Origin: Candidatus Kurthia intestinigallinarum
GTDB taxonomy: Bacteria; Bacillota; Bacilli; Bacillales_A; Planococcaceae
DNA length: 64,000 nucleotides
Assembly: GCF_003991225.1 (NCBI RefSeq)
Contig: NZ_JTFC01000032.1
Span: 62,001-126,000, forward strand
Direction of reading: 5' to 3'
The translations under genes were made by a program, and so were the position numbers. Shown piece after piece: positions 36,847 through 45,227 of the stretch. Under the pieces are notes generated by a model. The model searched no databases. It worked only from the letters and a program-made list of their open reading frames with translations, and was not told where the DNA came from. The stretch's first letter is position 1; each line of letters begins with the position of its first letter.

Positions 36847-37095
36847 TTAAGCTTTTTTCATTAAACGAGCTTTTGTACGTGAAGCAGCGTTTTTGTGGAT
36901 TAAGCCTTTTGAAGCAGCTTTATCTACAGATTTAACTGCAGCTGTTAATAATTCAGCAGCGTTTTCGTCTTTAGCAACTAAAGCAGTTTCAGCTTTTTTG
37001 ATTGCAGTACGCATAGCAGATTTAACTTGTACGTTAGCAGCATTCGCTTTTTCTGCAACTTTAACGCGTTTGATAGCAGATTTGATGTTTGGCAT
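36847..37095 (-). CDS. rpsT: Small ribosomal subunit protein S20
   Basis: 82 residues, start ATG 37093-37095 ([12 protein letters not shown]) after TAGGAGGTGAATTTC; the GTG three codons earlier lies in that site. Binds 16S rRNA early in 30S assembly. Very basic, Ala/Lys-rich, helical; ends [19 protein letters not shown] as in other S20 proteins. In spore formers of the group, gpr and spoIIP lie between this gene and lepA; here only promoters do. Confidence 0.96.
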   Translation of the reverse strand: MPNIKSAIKRVKVAEKANAANVQVKSAMRTAIKKAETALVAKDENAAELLTAAVKSVDKAASKGLIHKNAASRTKARLMKKA

Positions 37096-37169
37096 GAAAT
37101 TCACCTCCTAGGATAAATCGAGATGAGCAAAATTCTCAACTTGTGTCTGTATCTAATACAACAAGCATT

Positions 37170-37199
37170 ATTATAGCAAAGCAAGTTATGTAAATGCAA
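37170..37199 (-). promoter_or_regulatory. Sigma-A promoter of rpsT (minus strand)
   Basis: On the minus strand TTGCAT (37199-37194) and TATAAT (37175-37170) are 18 bp apart, giving a leader of about 70 bases before the S20 start. Confidence 0.65.
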
Positions 37200-37278
37200 G
37201 AGAGAAATGCAAAGAATATTTACTTGACAGAAAAAAAGTGCATTTTTTTTAAGAATTTCGTAGGAAATGCACGGAATA

Positions 37279-37308
37279 TTGCCAATGTACTACTGCGACT
37301 GCTATAAT
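37279..37308 (+). promoter_or_regulatory. Sigma-A promoter of lepA
   Basis: TTGCCA (37279-37284) and TATAAT (37303-37308) with an 18-bp spacer, about 30 bases before the lepA ATG. Confidence 0.65.
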
Positions 37309-37337
37309 TCTAGTAGTTTAAATAGGAGTGAAAATAA

Positions 37338-39173
37338 ATGAATCGACAAGAACTATTAGATAGACAATCACATATTCGTAACTTTTCTATCATCGCGCAT
37401 ATCGACCATGGTAAATCGACGCTTGCCGATCGTATTTTAGAAAAAACTGAAGCACTAACATCTCGTGAAATGAAAAATCAATTATTAGACTCAATGGATT
37501 TGGAACGAGAACGAGGAATTACAATTAAGTTAAATGCCGTGCAATTGAACTACAAGGCAAAAGATGGTCAAGAATATACAATGCATTTAATCGACACACC
37601 AGGACACGTCGATTTTACGTATGAAGTATCACGTAGTTTAGCTGCTTGTGAAGGCGCTATTTTAGTTGTAGATGCTGCACAAGGTATTGAAGCTCAAACA
37701 TTAGCCAATGTTTATTTAGCACTTGATAACGATCTTGAAATTTTGCCCGTTATCAATAAAATCGACTTACCTTCTGCAGATCCAGAACGTGTACGTCAAG
37801 AAGTAGAAGATGTTATCGGTCTTGATGCATCAGAAGCAGTATTAGCTTCTGCAAAAGCAGGGATTGGTATTGAAGATATTTTAGAGCAAATCGTAGAAAA
37901 AGTTCCAGCACCAGAAGGAGACCCGGAAGCACCATTACAAGCATTAATCTTTGACTCTGTTTATGATGCCTACCGCGGTGTAATTATTTCTATTCGTATC
38001 GCAGAAGGAACTGTAAAACCAGGCGATACAATTCGTATGATGGCGACAGGTGCCGAGTTCGAAGTTATAGAAGTAGGTGTGCATACCCCAAAAATGACGC
38101 CACGTGACTTCCTTACAGTAGGGGATGTAGGCTATTTAACAGCCTCTATTAAAAATGTAGGTGATACGCGTGTCGGTGATACAGTCACTTCTGTTATCAA
38201 TGCAGCAGCAGAGCCATTACCAGGATACCGTCGACTAAATCCAATGGTTTACTGTGGATTATACCCAATTGATACTGCAAAATATAATGATTTACGTGAG
38301 GCATTAGAAAAATTAGAGTTAAATGACTCGGCCCTTCAATATGAACCAGAAACATCACAAGCATTAGGTTTCGGTTTCCGCTGTGGTTTCTTAGGTTTAC
38401 TACACATGGAAATTATTCAAGAGCGTATTGAACGTGAATTTAATATTGATTTAATTACAACGGCACCATCTGTAATTTATCATGTACAAATGACAGATGG
38501 CGAAGAAGTTCAAGTAGCGAATCCATCTGAAATGCCAGATCCACAAAAGATTCAGCAAATCGAAGAGCCTTATGTAAAAGCAAATATCATGGTTCCAAAT
38601 GATTATGTTGGTGCTGTTATGGAAATTTGCCAGCGTAAACGTGGGAATTTCTTAACAATGGATTATATTGATACGACACGTGTTAATATTTTCTATGAAA
38701 TGCCATTATCTGAAATTGTATATGATTTCTTCGACCAATTAAAATCGTCAACAAAAGGCTATGCATCATTCGACTATGAAATGATTGGCTATCAACCTTC
38801 GAAACTTGTGAAGATGGATATTTTATTAAATGCTGAACAGGTTGATGCATTAAGCTTTATTGTACACCGTGACTTTGCATATGAACGAGGTAAAGTAATT
38901 GTTGATAAGCTACGTGAGTTAATCCCACGTCAGCAATTTGAAGTGCCAATTCAAGCAGCGATCGGAAATAAAATTGTTGCGCGTTCAACAATTAAAGCGA
39001 TGCGTAAAAACGTATTAGCAAAATGCTACGGCGGCGATATTTCACGTAAACGTAAACTTCTTGAGAAACAGAAAGAAGGTAAAAAACGTATGAAACAAGT
39101 TGGCTCAGTAGAAGTTCCACAGGAAGCGTTCATGGCTGTTCTTAAAATGGACGATGATCAACCGAAAAAATAA
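37338..39173 (+). CDS. lepA: Elongation factor 4 (LepA)
   Basis: 611 residues (B. subtilis 612). Ribosome-bound GTPase that helps initiation and 30S maturation. GTPase motifs: AHIDHGKST (G1), RGITIK (G2), DTPGHVDF (G3), NKIDLP (G4) and ASAKAG-like (G5); then the EF-G-like domains II, III and V and the LepA-specific C-terminal domain ([25 protein letters not shown]). ATG 37338 after ATAGGAGTG. It stands alone, because hemW is displaced 4.8 kb downstream by the polysaccharide insert. Confidence 0.98.
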   Translation: MNRQELLDRQSHIRNFSIIAHIDHGKSTLADRILEKTEALTSREMKNQLLDSMDLERERGITIKLNAVQLNYKAKDGQEYTMHLIDTPGHVDFTYEVSRSLAACEGAILVVDAAQGIEAQTLANVYLALDNDLEILPVINKIDLPSADPERVRQEVEDVIGLDASEAVLASAKAGIGIEDILEQIVEKVPAPEGDPEAPLQALIFDSVYDAYRGVIISIRIAEGTVKPGDTIRMMATGAEFEVIEVGVHTPKMTPRDFLTVGDVGYLTASIKNVGDTRVGDTVTSVINAAAEPLPGYRRLNPMVYCGLYPIDTAKYNDLREALEKLELNDSALQYEPETSQALGFGFRCGFLGLLHMEIIQERIEREFNIDLITTAPSVIYHVQMTDGEEVQVANPSEMPDPQKIQQIEEPYVKANIMVPNDYVGAVMEICQRKRGNFLTMDYIDTTRVNIFYEMPLSEIVYDFFDQLKSSTKGYASFDYEMIGYQPSKLVKMDILLNAEQVDALSFIVHRDFAYERGKVIVDKLRELIPRQQFEVPIQAAIGNKIVARSTIKAMRKNVLAKCYGGDISRKRKLLEKQKEGKKRMKQVGSVEVPQEAFMAVLKMDDDQPKK

Positions 39174-39186
39174 TTAAAAATATGAA

Positions 39187-39218
39187 GAAGACCTTTCGTA
39201 AGGGGGTCTTCTTTTTTT
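39187..39218 (+). terminator. Terminator of lepA
   Basis: GAAGACCTTT (39187-39196) pairs with AGGGGGTCTTC (39201-39211, with G-U pairs), followed by seven T. Confidence 0.88.
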
Positions 39219-39499
39219 ACTTTAAAATTTACCAATAAAGAAATAATTGTTAACCTAAAATACCTATATTTTTTTAAAGTTTTAATAAGTGATTTTATAA
39301 TTAAGCAATAAGTAGTTAGTTTTATATTGTTAGTTTTAATTTTTAAAAATATAATAGTTCTAAAAAATATTTTTATGTAAAAAAAAGTAAAAATACATTC
39401 ATTTTATAGCAATTTACAAAGGAATATAACAAATTGGGTTTTGATTTCCTTATTTTAGTTTAACTAAAGAATATAGAAAGAAGATAAAGAGGTGGATTT
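39219..39499. other. Very AT-rich non-coding stretch at the left edge of the polysaccharide insert
   Basis: About 280 bases with almost no G or C runs and no open frame. It contains the perfect odd palindrome TTTAGTTTAACTAAA (39454-39468), just upstream of the first cluster gene, a possible operator. I cannot choose a single promoter among the many AT-rich hexamers. I see no transposase remnants or terminal repeats. Confidence 0.55.
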
Positions 39500-40126
39500 A
39501 TGCAGCAATATAAATTATTTGGGAAAAGAACATTCGACCTAACATTTTCACTTCTTGCGCTCCCATTTTTAGTACCTATTTTCTTGCTGGCGATTATTGT
39601 GATTTTAGTAAACGATGGACGTCCTATTTTTTTTAAACAACAGCGAGTTGGTAAAAAGGGAAAAATATTTACAATGTGGAAATTTAGAACAATGTATACA
39701 AATCAATTGGGCTTACCGGTTAATTCAAAAAATCGGAGTTCTTGGTCAAATGGTATCCCAGATACATTCGTGTTCAAAGATAGTTTAGAGGATCCGCGCA
39801 TTACAAAAGTAGGGAAGTAGTTGCGTAAAACGAGTATTGATGAGCTTCCACAAGTGTTAAATGTTTTAAAAGGAGAAATGAGTATTGTAGGTCCACGTCC
39901 TGAGACACCTAGCTGTGCATTCTATTATTCACCTTATCAAACAAAACGCTTAGATGTAAAACCTAGTATAACTGGTTGGGCACAAGTTAATGGGCGTTCT
40001 ACTATTAATCATGGACAAAAAATTGAATTTGATCGTTATTATGTAGAACATTTTAATTTTAAGATGGATGTGGAGATTGTACAAAAAACGATTATGCAAG
40101 TTATTAAACGGAAGGGGGCGTATTAA
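39500..40126 (+). pseudogene. Undecaprenyl-phosphate sugar phosphotransferase, interrupted by an in-frame TAG
   Basis: Read through, this gene would encode 208 residues of the short bacterial sugar transferase family (EpsL/PglC type), which starts polysaccharide repeat units on undecaprenyl phosphate. Part 1 (106 codons): FGKRTFDLTFSLLALP membrane-entering helix, PIFFKQQRVGKKGKIF and FRTMY. Then TAG at 39818-39820 splits [15 protein letters not shown]. Part 2 (101 codons, same frame): the catalytic Asp-Glu in [16 protein letters not shown] and ITGWAQVNGR. Relatives usually have an aromatic residue (F/W/Y) at the stop, so one base change from TGG is the simplest origin. TTG 39821 could allow restart (AGGGAAG lies just upstream). 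Probably inactive unless suppressed or a sequencing error. Confidence 0.85.
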
Positions 40127-40129
40127 CGG

Positions 40130-41251
40130 ATGAAAACGCTAGAACCTCCCTATTCATTACAAGAATTGTTACTAGTACTATGGCGTAAAAAATGGCTTAT
40201 TCTTTTAACTACAATTTTAGGAATTGTCTTAGGGTATGTTATTTCTACTCAAATGAAACCTAAGTATGAGGCGACGACAGAAATTTTAATTGAGACAGAT
40301 AAAAGCGACAATCTATTGTATACGCAAAATATGATGGAGACATATCGCGAAGTTTTAACAAGTAGTGCGTTAATTAAGAAAGTGAATGAGCAAGGAAATT
40401 TTGATTTAACAACAAATGAGTACAATGAACAAGTGAAAATTACGATGATTAACACGTCACAACTAATTACGATTACAGCGAAAGCAGATAATGAGCTGGA
40501 GCCTGTAAAACTAGTTAATAAAATTGCGACAGTGTTCAAAAAAGAATTGACGAATTATTCAAAAATTAATACAGCACTTGTGCTAAATCCAGCGACACAA
40601 AGTACATCGAATCAAGATAGTACATTTAACGAATTAGTAAGCATTTTAATTGGTGGCGTAATTGGTCTCCTGTTAGCAATTTGTTATTGTCTACTGCGAG
40701 AGATTTATAGCACAAAGGTAGATACGGAAACAAATGTGCAGCGTCTGAATGTGCCTTTACTTGCTAAAGTTACAAAGAAAGACTCAGCTCAACAGTGGCT
40801 TTATCATATAGCGGCGCTAATTCAAGGAGAAGTAAAATTGGGTAAAAAAACCGTTTTATTATTAAATTCGGCAAAGGAAAAGAGCGGTTATTTACAACAA
40901 CTTAGCCAATTATTAGCGCAGCATAAGCAGGTAGTTGTATTAAAGCAAATAGAAGGGAATGCCCACTTTGTTAAAACAAATGAAGGCGAGCCCGATGCAT
41001 TCATCTATAGTACGGCAACACCATTCTCTGCATTACAACAAAAATACAATGAGTTAGAACAACAGTACGATATTGTACTAGTTGAAACATCACAGTTAGA
41101 TAGCGCAGAAACGATGCTAGTGGCCTCTAATCAAACACAGTTTATTTATTGCGTTGATGCGAAAAAAACCACTTTAAAGCAAGCGAAATCCATTTTAAAA
41201 AAAGTCGTTCAACTGAAGATGCATCGTTTAGGCATCGTCATTGCGAAGTAG
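40130..41251 (+). CDS. Wzz-like chain-length protein fused to a kinase-like domain without P-loop
   Basis: 373 residues. N-terminal Wzz/CapA-type chain-length determinant: short cytoplasmic start, membrane helix about 21-40, an extracellular helical part with PKYEATTEILI, and second helix about 168-188. The C-terminal 170 residues follow the layout of CapB/YwqD tyrosine kinases (KTVLLLNSAKEKSGYLQQL, VVVLKQ, YDIVLVETSQLDSAET, QFIYCVDAKKTTLKQA, LGIVIA). But the Walker A GEGKS, the A' acidic pair and the B DxPP (here ETSQ) are all lost, and there is no Tyr cluster at the end. So it is probably a pseudokinase fused to the modulator. ATG 40130 just after the sugar transferase. Confidence 0.82.
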   Translation: MKTLEPPYSLQELLLVLWRKKWLILLTTILGIVLGYVISTQMKPKYEATTEILIETDKSDNLLYTQNMMETYREVLTSSALIKKVNEQGNFDLTTNEYNEQVKITMINTSQLITITAKADNELEPVKLVNKIATVFKKELTNYSKINTALVLNPATQSTSNQDSTFNELVSILIGGVIGLLLAICYCLLREIYSTKVDTETNVQRLNVPLLAKVTKKDSAQQWLYHIAALIQGEVKLGKKTVLLLNSAKEKSGYLQQLSQLLAQHKQVVVLKQIEGNAHFVKTNEGEPDAFIYSTATPFSALQQKYNELEQQYDIVLVETSQLDSAETMLVASNQTQFIYCVDAKKTTLKQAKSILKKVVQLKMHRLGIVIAK

Positions 41252-41263
41252 GGGGAGCTGACT

Positions 41264-42574
41264 ATGAAGAAGTGGTTGCAGAAGCAAATGAAGCATCGTT
41301 TTATTCGTGCGTTATCTGTATTAGTTGCTGGTTCAGCAGTTTCAAGCATCATTCTGCTCTGCATCACACCCGTTTTAACGAGACTGTATACACCGGAAGA
41401 CTTTGGGGTATTGTCCATTTTTACGTCGATTTTATATGTGTTGATGATTATTGTCTCGTTGCGTTATGAAGCGGCTCTTGTGTTGCCAAAAGAAAAAAAG
41501 GCGGCGCTGGCTTTATTATTCATTGCAAATGCTAGTACATTTATCGTAGCAGGAATCGTTATTTTACTTCTTGTGACGACCCCTTTTACGACTTGGATTG
41601 GCATTGGTGAAACGCATTCATTCTTTTGGATTTTAGGGCTGAGCTTATTATTTGTAGGCATTTTCCAATCGATGAATAATTGGGCATTGCGTTATGAGCA
41701 GTACGACGTTATTAATCGAGCAAAAATTTCGATGAATACCGGACAAGGTTTTGGACAATTAGTATTTGGGTTTTTAAATATTGGTGTCATCGGCTTATTG
41801 CTCGGAGAAATGCTGGGGCGGTTAACAGGCATGATACAGTATGTACGCTATTATAAAAAAGATTTACAACAAGCGAATCATACAACGTTTCATCAGGCGA
41901 AAGAAATACTTGTACGCTATAAAAAATTTCCACTTATATCAAGCATTTCAAATGTTATTTATAGCGTTGCTGTTAATTTACCGGCATTATTTCTAGCGGC
42001 TTATTTTGATGTTGCTACAGCAGGTTTTTATTATCTGGCACAAAAAATTTTAACAGTGCCAGAAAATCTTGTTGGGTTTTCCGCAACACAAGTTTATCTA
42101 TCACAAGCTGCCAAAATGATGCAAGAAGGACAAGATTTAAAGAAACATTGCTTAGAGACAGTGAAGCATCTATTTATCATCGCATTTGTTATTATCGCTA
42201 GCATCGATATTTTAGCACCAATTGGTTTTACATTTTTTTTTGGTCATGGTTGGGATACGACGGTAACATTTATTCAAATACTATCATTAATGTATTTCAC
42301 AAAAATGGTTTTACAACCAATTAATGGCGTTTTCCAAGTATGTGAGGCTTTTTATATGCAAATTACTGCAGAGTCCATTCGCCTTGTGTTTATTATTTTG
42401 GCATTGTTTTTTGCATCCACCCATAAAATGACGCATTTTGAAGCGCTTTGGATGATTAGTATTATGACAACATTAGGCTATATTGTATGTGCCATCTTTG
42501 CGTGGCAAGTGATGAATAAGGCAGGTGATAAGCGTGACAACGTTATCAACAACTCAGAACAGCGTGAAATCTGA
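41264..42574 (+). CDS. Polysaccharide biosynthesis flippase (Wzx/MurJ-type MATE fold)
   Basis: 436 residues, about 12-14 membrane helices, oligosaccharidyl-lipid flippase family. It should move lipid-linked repeat units across the membrane. Starts with a basic head (KKWLQKQMKHRFIRAL) and then SVLVAGSAVSSIILLCITPVLTRLYTPEDFGV in pieces typical of Wzx: the LTRLYTPEDFGVLSIF motif marks the end of helix 1-2. The frame is full length and shows no damage, unlike its neighbours. ATG 41264 after GGGGGAGCTGAC. The last 14 codons overlap the next gene's start. Confidence 0.85.
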   Translation: MKKWLQKQMKHRFIRALSVLVAGSAVSSIILLCITPVLTRLYTPEDFGVLSIFTSILYVLMIIVSLRYEAALVLPKEKKAALALLFIANASTFIVAGIVILLLVTTPFTTWIGIGETHSFFWILGLSLLFVGIFQSMNNWALRYEQYDVINRAKISMNTGQGFGQLVFGFLNIGVIGLLLGEMLGRLTGMIQYVRYYKKDLQQANHTTFHQAKEILVRYKKFPLISSISNVIYSVAVNLPALFLAAYFDVATAGFYYLAQKILTVPENLVGFSATQVYLSQAAKMMQEGQDLKKHCLETVKHLFIIAFVIIASIDILAPIGFTFFFGHGWDTTVTFIQILSLMYFTKMVLQPINGVFQVCEAFYMQITAESIRLVFIILALFFASTHKMTHFEALWMISIMTTLGYIVCAIFAWQVMNKAGDKRDNVINNSEQREI

Positions 42575-43373
42575 TCGGATGATTATGCTATGTTTAATCA
42601 TTAGCATGCTAACAAGCTCCTATGTTGTCATGGAACCTACACCAATAGATTTATTGTTAATTTTGGCAACCATCCTCGCTATTCTTTTAAAGCGCTTGTA
42701 TGTTTCAAAAGAAACGTTACTTGGTACGTTATTTTTAGTTGGTTTTATTGTCGCAAATTTTATTTCAACATGGATGGCATATGAAGCAATAGACGGCATG
42801 AGTTATTTTGTAATCACACTATATTTAATTATTACATGGTCTGGTGTAGTCGGGTTTGGTGAAATTTATCGAACACGTTTAGCAGAACAATTAATGACTT
42901 TTTATACAATAGGAGCTCTTATCACAGCACTTGTGGCGCTTAGTGTTTACTTTGGTATTATGCCAGGTAAACCTGATTGGTTTTTATTTGAGCGTATTAA
43001 AATGTTCTTTAAGGACCCAAATGTTTTTGGCCCTTATTTTGTTCTTCCAGCGGTGTATATGCTAGGGCTTTTAGAACAAAGACATCGAGCACTATATTTC
43101 GTGCTATTAATAATTTTTGTTGGAGCCGTGTTGATTAGTTTTTCTCGCGCTGCTTGGTTAAATCTTGCTATTGCTGTTTTTATATTTTATATTTTACCGC
43201 GGGCTAAAGAGGCTAATTGGCGCAGAGGTATTAGCGTTTATTTAACATTAGTCGTACTTGCTGGTGTACTAGTGATTTTGAAAAATCAAACATTGTTGAC
43301 AACGCGTCGAAGCACAAATCGTCTATCCAACGAAAAAGACTGTTTGAATGGAATTGATAGAAAAATACAATAA
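42534..43373 (+). pseudogene. O-antigen ligase/polymerase family protein, 3' end missing
   Basis: 279 codons from GTG 42534 (AGGTGATAAGC upstream), overlapping the flippase end. Relatives of this family usually have 400 or more residues. The retained part has seven to eight membrane helices and the family landmarks FFKDPNVFGPYFVLPA and ISFSRAAWLNLAIAVFIFY. After LVILKNQTLL the sequence abruptly turns polar (TTRRSTNRLSNEKDCLNGID) and stops; the large periplasmic loop with its conserved YDxxRF and the last helices are absent, in any frame. A deletion or frameshift followed by decay is likely, so polymerase activity is improbable. Confidence 0.75.
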
Positions 43374-43666
43374 GTGTTAGGAAATTGTTTTAAAATATGG
43401 ACTGAGGGTAAAAAGACTAGTATAGGAAGAATTGTTTTGTAATTATTTGGTGTTTTTTTCAAGTATAAAATAACTATATCTAGTTTTATGAATATTATAG
43501 TGAGACTTTAGGTAAAAAAATAATTTCAATATTTATGGCTTTTAGTCTTTTTAAGTAACGTCGAAAAAGCGCAAAATCATGAGTAAAAAGTTATATACAA
43601 ACATTCTGCTATCTGCTATCATTGGTTTATCCTATTAGCATAGTAGAAATTGAAGGGGTGAGAAAC
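43374..43666. other. Non-coding debris at the right end of the polysaccharide cluster
   Basis: About 290 AT-rich bases with no long open frame. Near its end (43579-43638) a 19-codon frame MSKKLYTNILLSAIIGLSY then TAG looks like the start of a signal peptide, but it has no ribosome site; it may be a gene relic. I see no terminal repeats or transposase pieces. Confidence 0.5.
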
Positions 43667-43840
43667 ATGTTAGACAAAGATGAAGCACGTCTAGACAGTT
43701 TAATTTTGACAATTGAGAAACGTCTAAATCATTTTGAAAAAAACATTTCTCACATGCAAAAGAAAATTGCGGAGTTAAAAACAATCCAAAATCAACGAAT
43801 TGAACCATCGAATAAATTATGGCGTACAACGGCCGTATAA
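43667..43840 (+). CDS. Small coiled-coil protein, unknown function
   Basis: 57 residues from ATG 43667, with a good site (GAAGGGGTGAG) five to ten bases upstream. Predicted as one long amphipathic helix: DEARLDSLILTIEKRLNHF, then ISHMQKKIAELKTIQ, with heptad-like Leu/Ile spacing; the tail NKLWRTTAV is short and polar. No signal peptide. A strong terminator follows 15 bases after the stop, which supports a real transcript. It lies between the polysaccharide debris and hemW; the ribosome site and terminator are the main support. Confidence 0.65.
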   Translation: MLDKDEARLDSLILTIEKRLNHFEKNISHMQKKIAELKTIQNQRIEPSNKLWRTTAV

Positions 43841-43854
43841 AAATAGAAAGATAT

Positions 43855-43902
43855 AAAAGAGCGCATCATACTTGTAAAAGCAAGTGTGATGCGTTCTTTT
43901 AT
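43855..43902 (+). terminator. Terminator after the small coiled-coil gene
   Basis: AAAAGAGCGCATCATACTTG (43855-43874) pairs with CAAGTGTGATGCGTTCTTTT (43881-43900) with few G-U pairs. Confidence 0.88.
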
Positions 43903-43990
43903 TTATGAGAAAAGCTGTCGGTATAGTTTTAGCTGAAAATACGGTACACTTAAGCAGAACTTTAACGAGAAAGAAAGTAGGGATCTACAA

Positions 43991-45136
43991 ATGGCTAGAG
44001 GTGTTTATATACACATTCCTTTTTGTCATCAAATTTGTAACTATTGTGATTTTAATAAAGTGTTCTTTAAAAATCAGCCAGTAGGTGAATATATTGAAGC
44101 AATTGGACAAGAAATGCGTATGACTGTTGAAAAAAATCCGACAGCATTCGTAAATATTGAAACGATTTTTCTAGGAGGCGGGACACCGACATCCTTATCA
44201 GTTGAACAACTAACAAGATTAATGGAGTTAATTCATTTATATTTACCGGTAAACAACGTGACAGAATTTTCTTCAGAGGCGAATCCAGATGAATTAACAC
44301 ATGATAAATTACTTGTATTAAAAAAATATGGCATCAATCGATTGAGTTTAGGTGTACAATCATTTGACCAAGAGATTTTAAAAAAATTAGGCCGTACGCA
44401 TTCAAATGACCATGTCTTTTCGACACTTCGCGATGCAAAAGAGGTAGGTTTTGATAATATTAGCATCGATTTAATGTATGGATTACCGGGACAAACCATT
44501 GAACAGTGGCAAGAAACATTAGATATTGCTTTTTCATTAGAGCTTCCGCATTTTTCAGCGTATTCACTTATTGTAGAACCTAAAACGATTTTCTATAACC
44601 TCATGAATAAAGGGAAATTGAGTTTACCGGGAGAAGATTCAGAAGCAAAAATGTATGATATGCTGATGCATCAAATGGAAGCGCATGGATTAAAACAATA
44701 TGAAATTAGTAATTTTGCTAAACCAGGCTTTGAATCGACACATAACTGTATTTATTGGGAAAATGATGAATACGCAGGTTTTGGTGCTGGTGCAAGCGGT
44801 TACTTAGATGGAGTTCGCTATCAAAATATTGGACCGTTAAAAAAATATATTGAAGCAATAGAAAATGGAGACTTTCCTCTATTAAATACACATGTTGTAA
44901 CGAAGCAGGAGTCTATTGAAGAAGAAATGTTTTTAGGGCTGCGTAAAATCGATGGTGTATCGAAACAACATTTTATTGAAAAATTTGATTTACCAATGGA
45001 GCAATTGTTTTCAAATCATATTGAGGAACTTGTGAAAGAAGCATTAGTGGAAAATACGGAAGATGCATTGAAATTAAGTTATAAGGGGCGTTTTGTTGGA
45101 AATGAAGTTTTTCAACAATTTTTGTTAGATTCATAA
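43991..45136 (+). CDS. hemW: Radical SAM heme chaperone HemW
   Basis: 381 residues (B. subtilis YqeR/HemN-like about 379). Holds a 4Fe-4S cluster and heme and delivers heme to respiratory proteins; not a coproporphyrinogen oxidase. Radical SAM motif CHQICNYC (CxxxCxxC) lacks the fourth Cys of true HemN (CNYCDF), as in HemW. GGGTPTSL and the heme-binding HNCIYW motif are present. ATG 43991; the site AAGTAGGGATC is modest. It is separated from lepA by the insert; normally the two are adjacent. Confidence 0.94.
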   Translation: MARGVYIHIPFCHQICNYCDFNKVFFKNQPVGEYIEAIGQEMRMTVEKNPTAFVNIETIFLGGGTPTSLSVEQLTRLMELIHLYLPVNNVTEFSSEANPDELTHDKLLVLKKYGINRLSLGVQSFDQEILKKLGRTHSNDHVFSTLRDAKEVGFDNISIDLMYGLPGQTIEQWQETLDIAFSLELPHFSAYSLIVEPKTIFYNLMNKGKLSLPGEDSEAKMYDMLMHQMEAHGLKQYEISNFAKPGFESTHNCIYWENDEYAGFGAGASGYLDGVRYQNIGPLKKYIEAIENGDFPLLNTHVVTKQESIEEEMFLGLRKIDGVSKQHFIEKFDLPMEQLFSNHIEELVKEALVENTEDALKLSYKGRFVGNEVFQQFLLDS

Positions 45137-45145
45137 GCTTATACG

Positions 45146-45174
45146 TTGACATAAAAAGTAACATTCGTTATATT
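45146..45174 (+). promoter_or_regulatory. Sigma-A promoter of the hrcA-grpE-dnaK operon
   Basis: TTGACA (45146-45151) and TATATT (45169-45174), spacer 17 bp. The predicted start is near 45181, just ahead of the CIRCE element. Confidence 0.88.
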
Positions 45175-45184
45175 GAATATAGTG

Positions 45185-45211
45185 TTAGCACTCACTAACA
45201 ACGAGTGCTAA
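45185..45211 (+). promoter_or_regulatory. CIRCE operator (HrcA binding site)
   Basis: TTAGCACTC, nine bases, GAGTGCTAA: a perfect consensus inverted repeat located in the 5' leader of hrcA. HrcA bound here represses the class I heat-shock operon until GroEL becomes limiting. Confidence 0.98.
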
Positions 45212-45227
45212 AAAAGAGGTGATGATC

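Noticed and set aside
39818-39820. TAG as a recoded sense codon (pyrrolysine or programmed read-through)
   Set aside because: Pyrrolysine machinery is not expected in Bacillales, no stem-loop or read-through context is visible, and a simple TGG-to-TAG change explains it.
39219-43666. Mobile element around the polysaccharide insert
   Set aside because: No transposase or integrase, no terminal inverted repeats and no attachment-site duplication could be seen at either edge.
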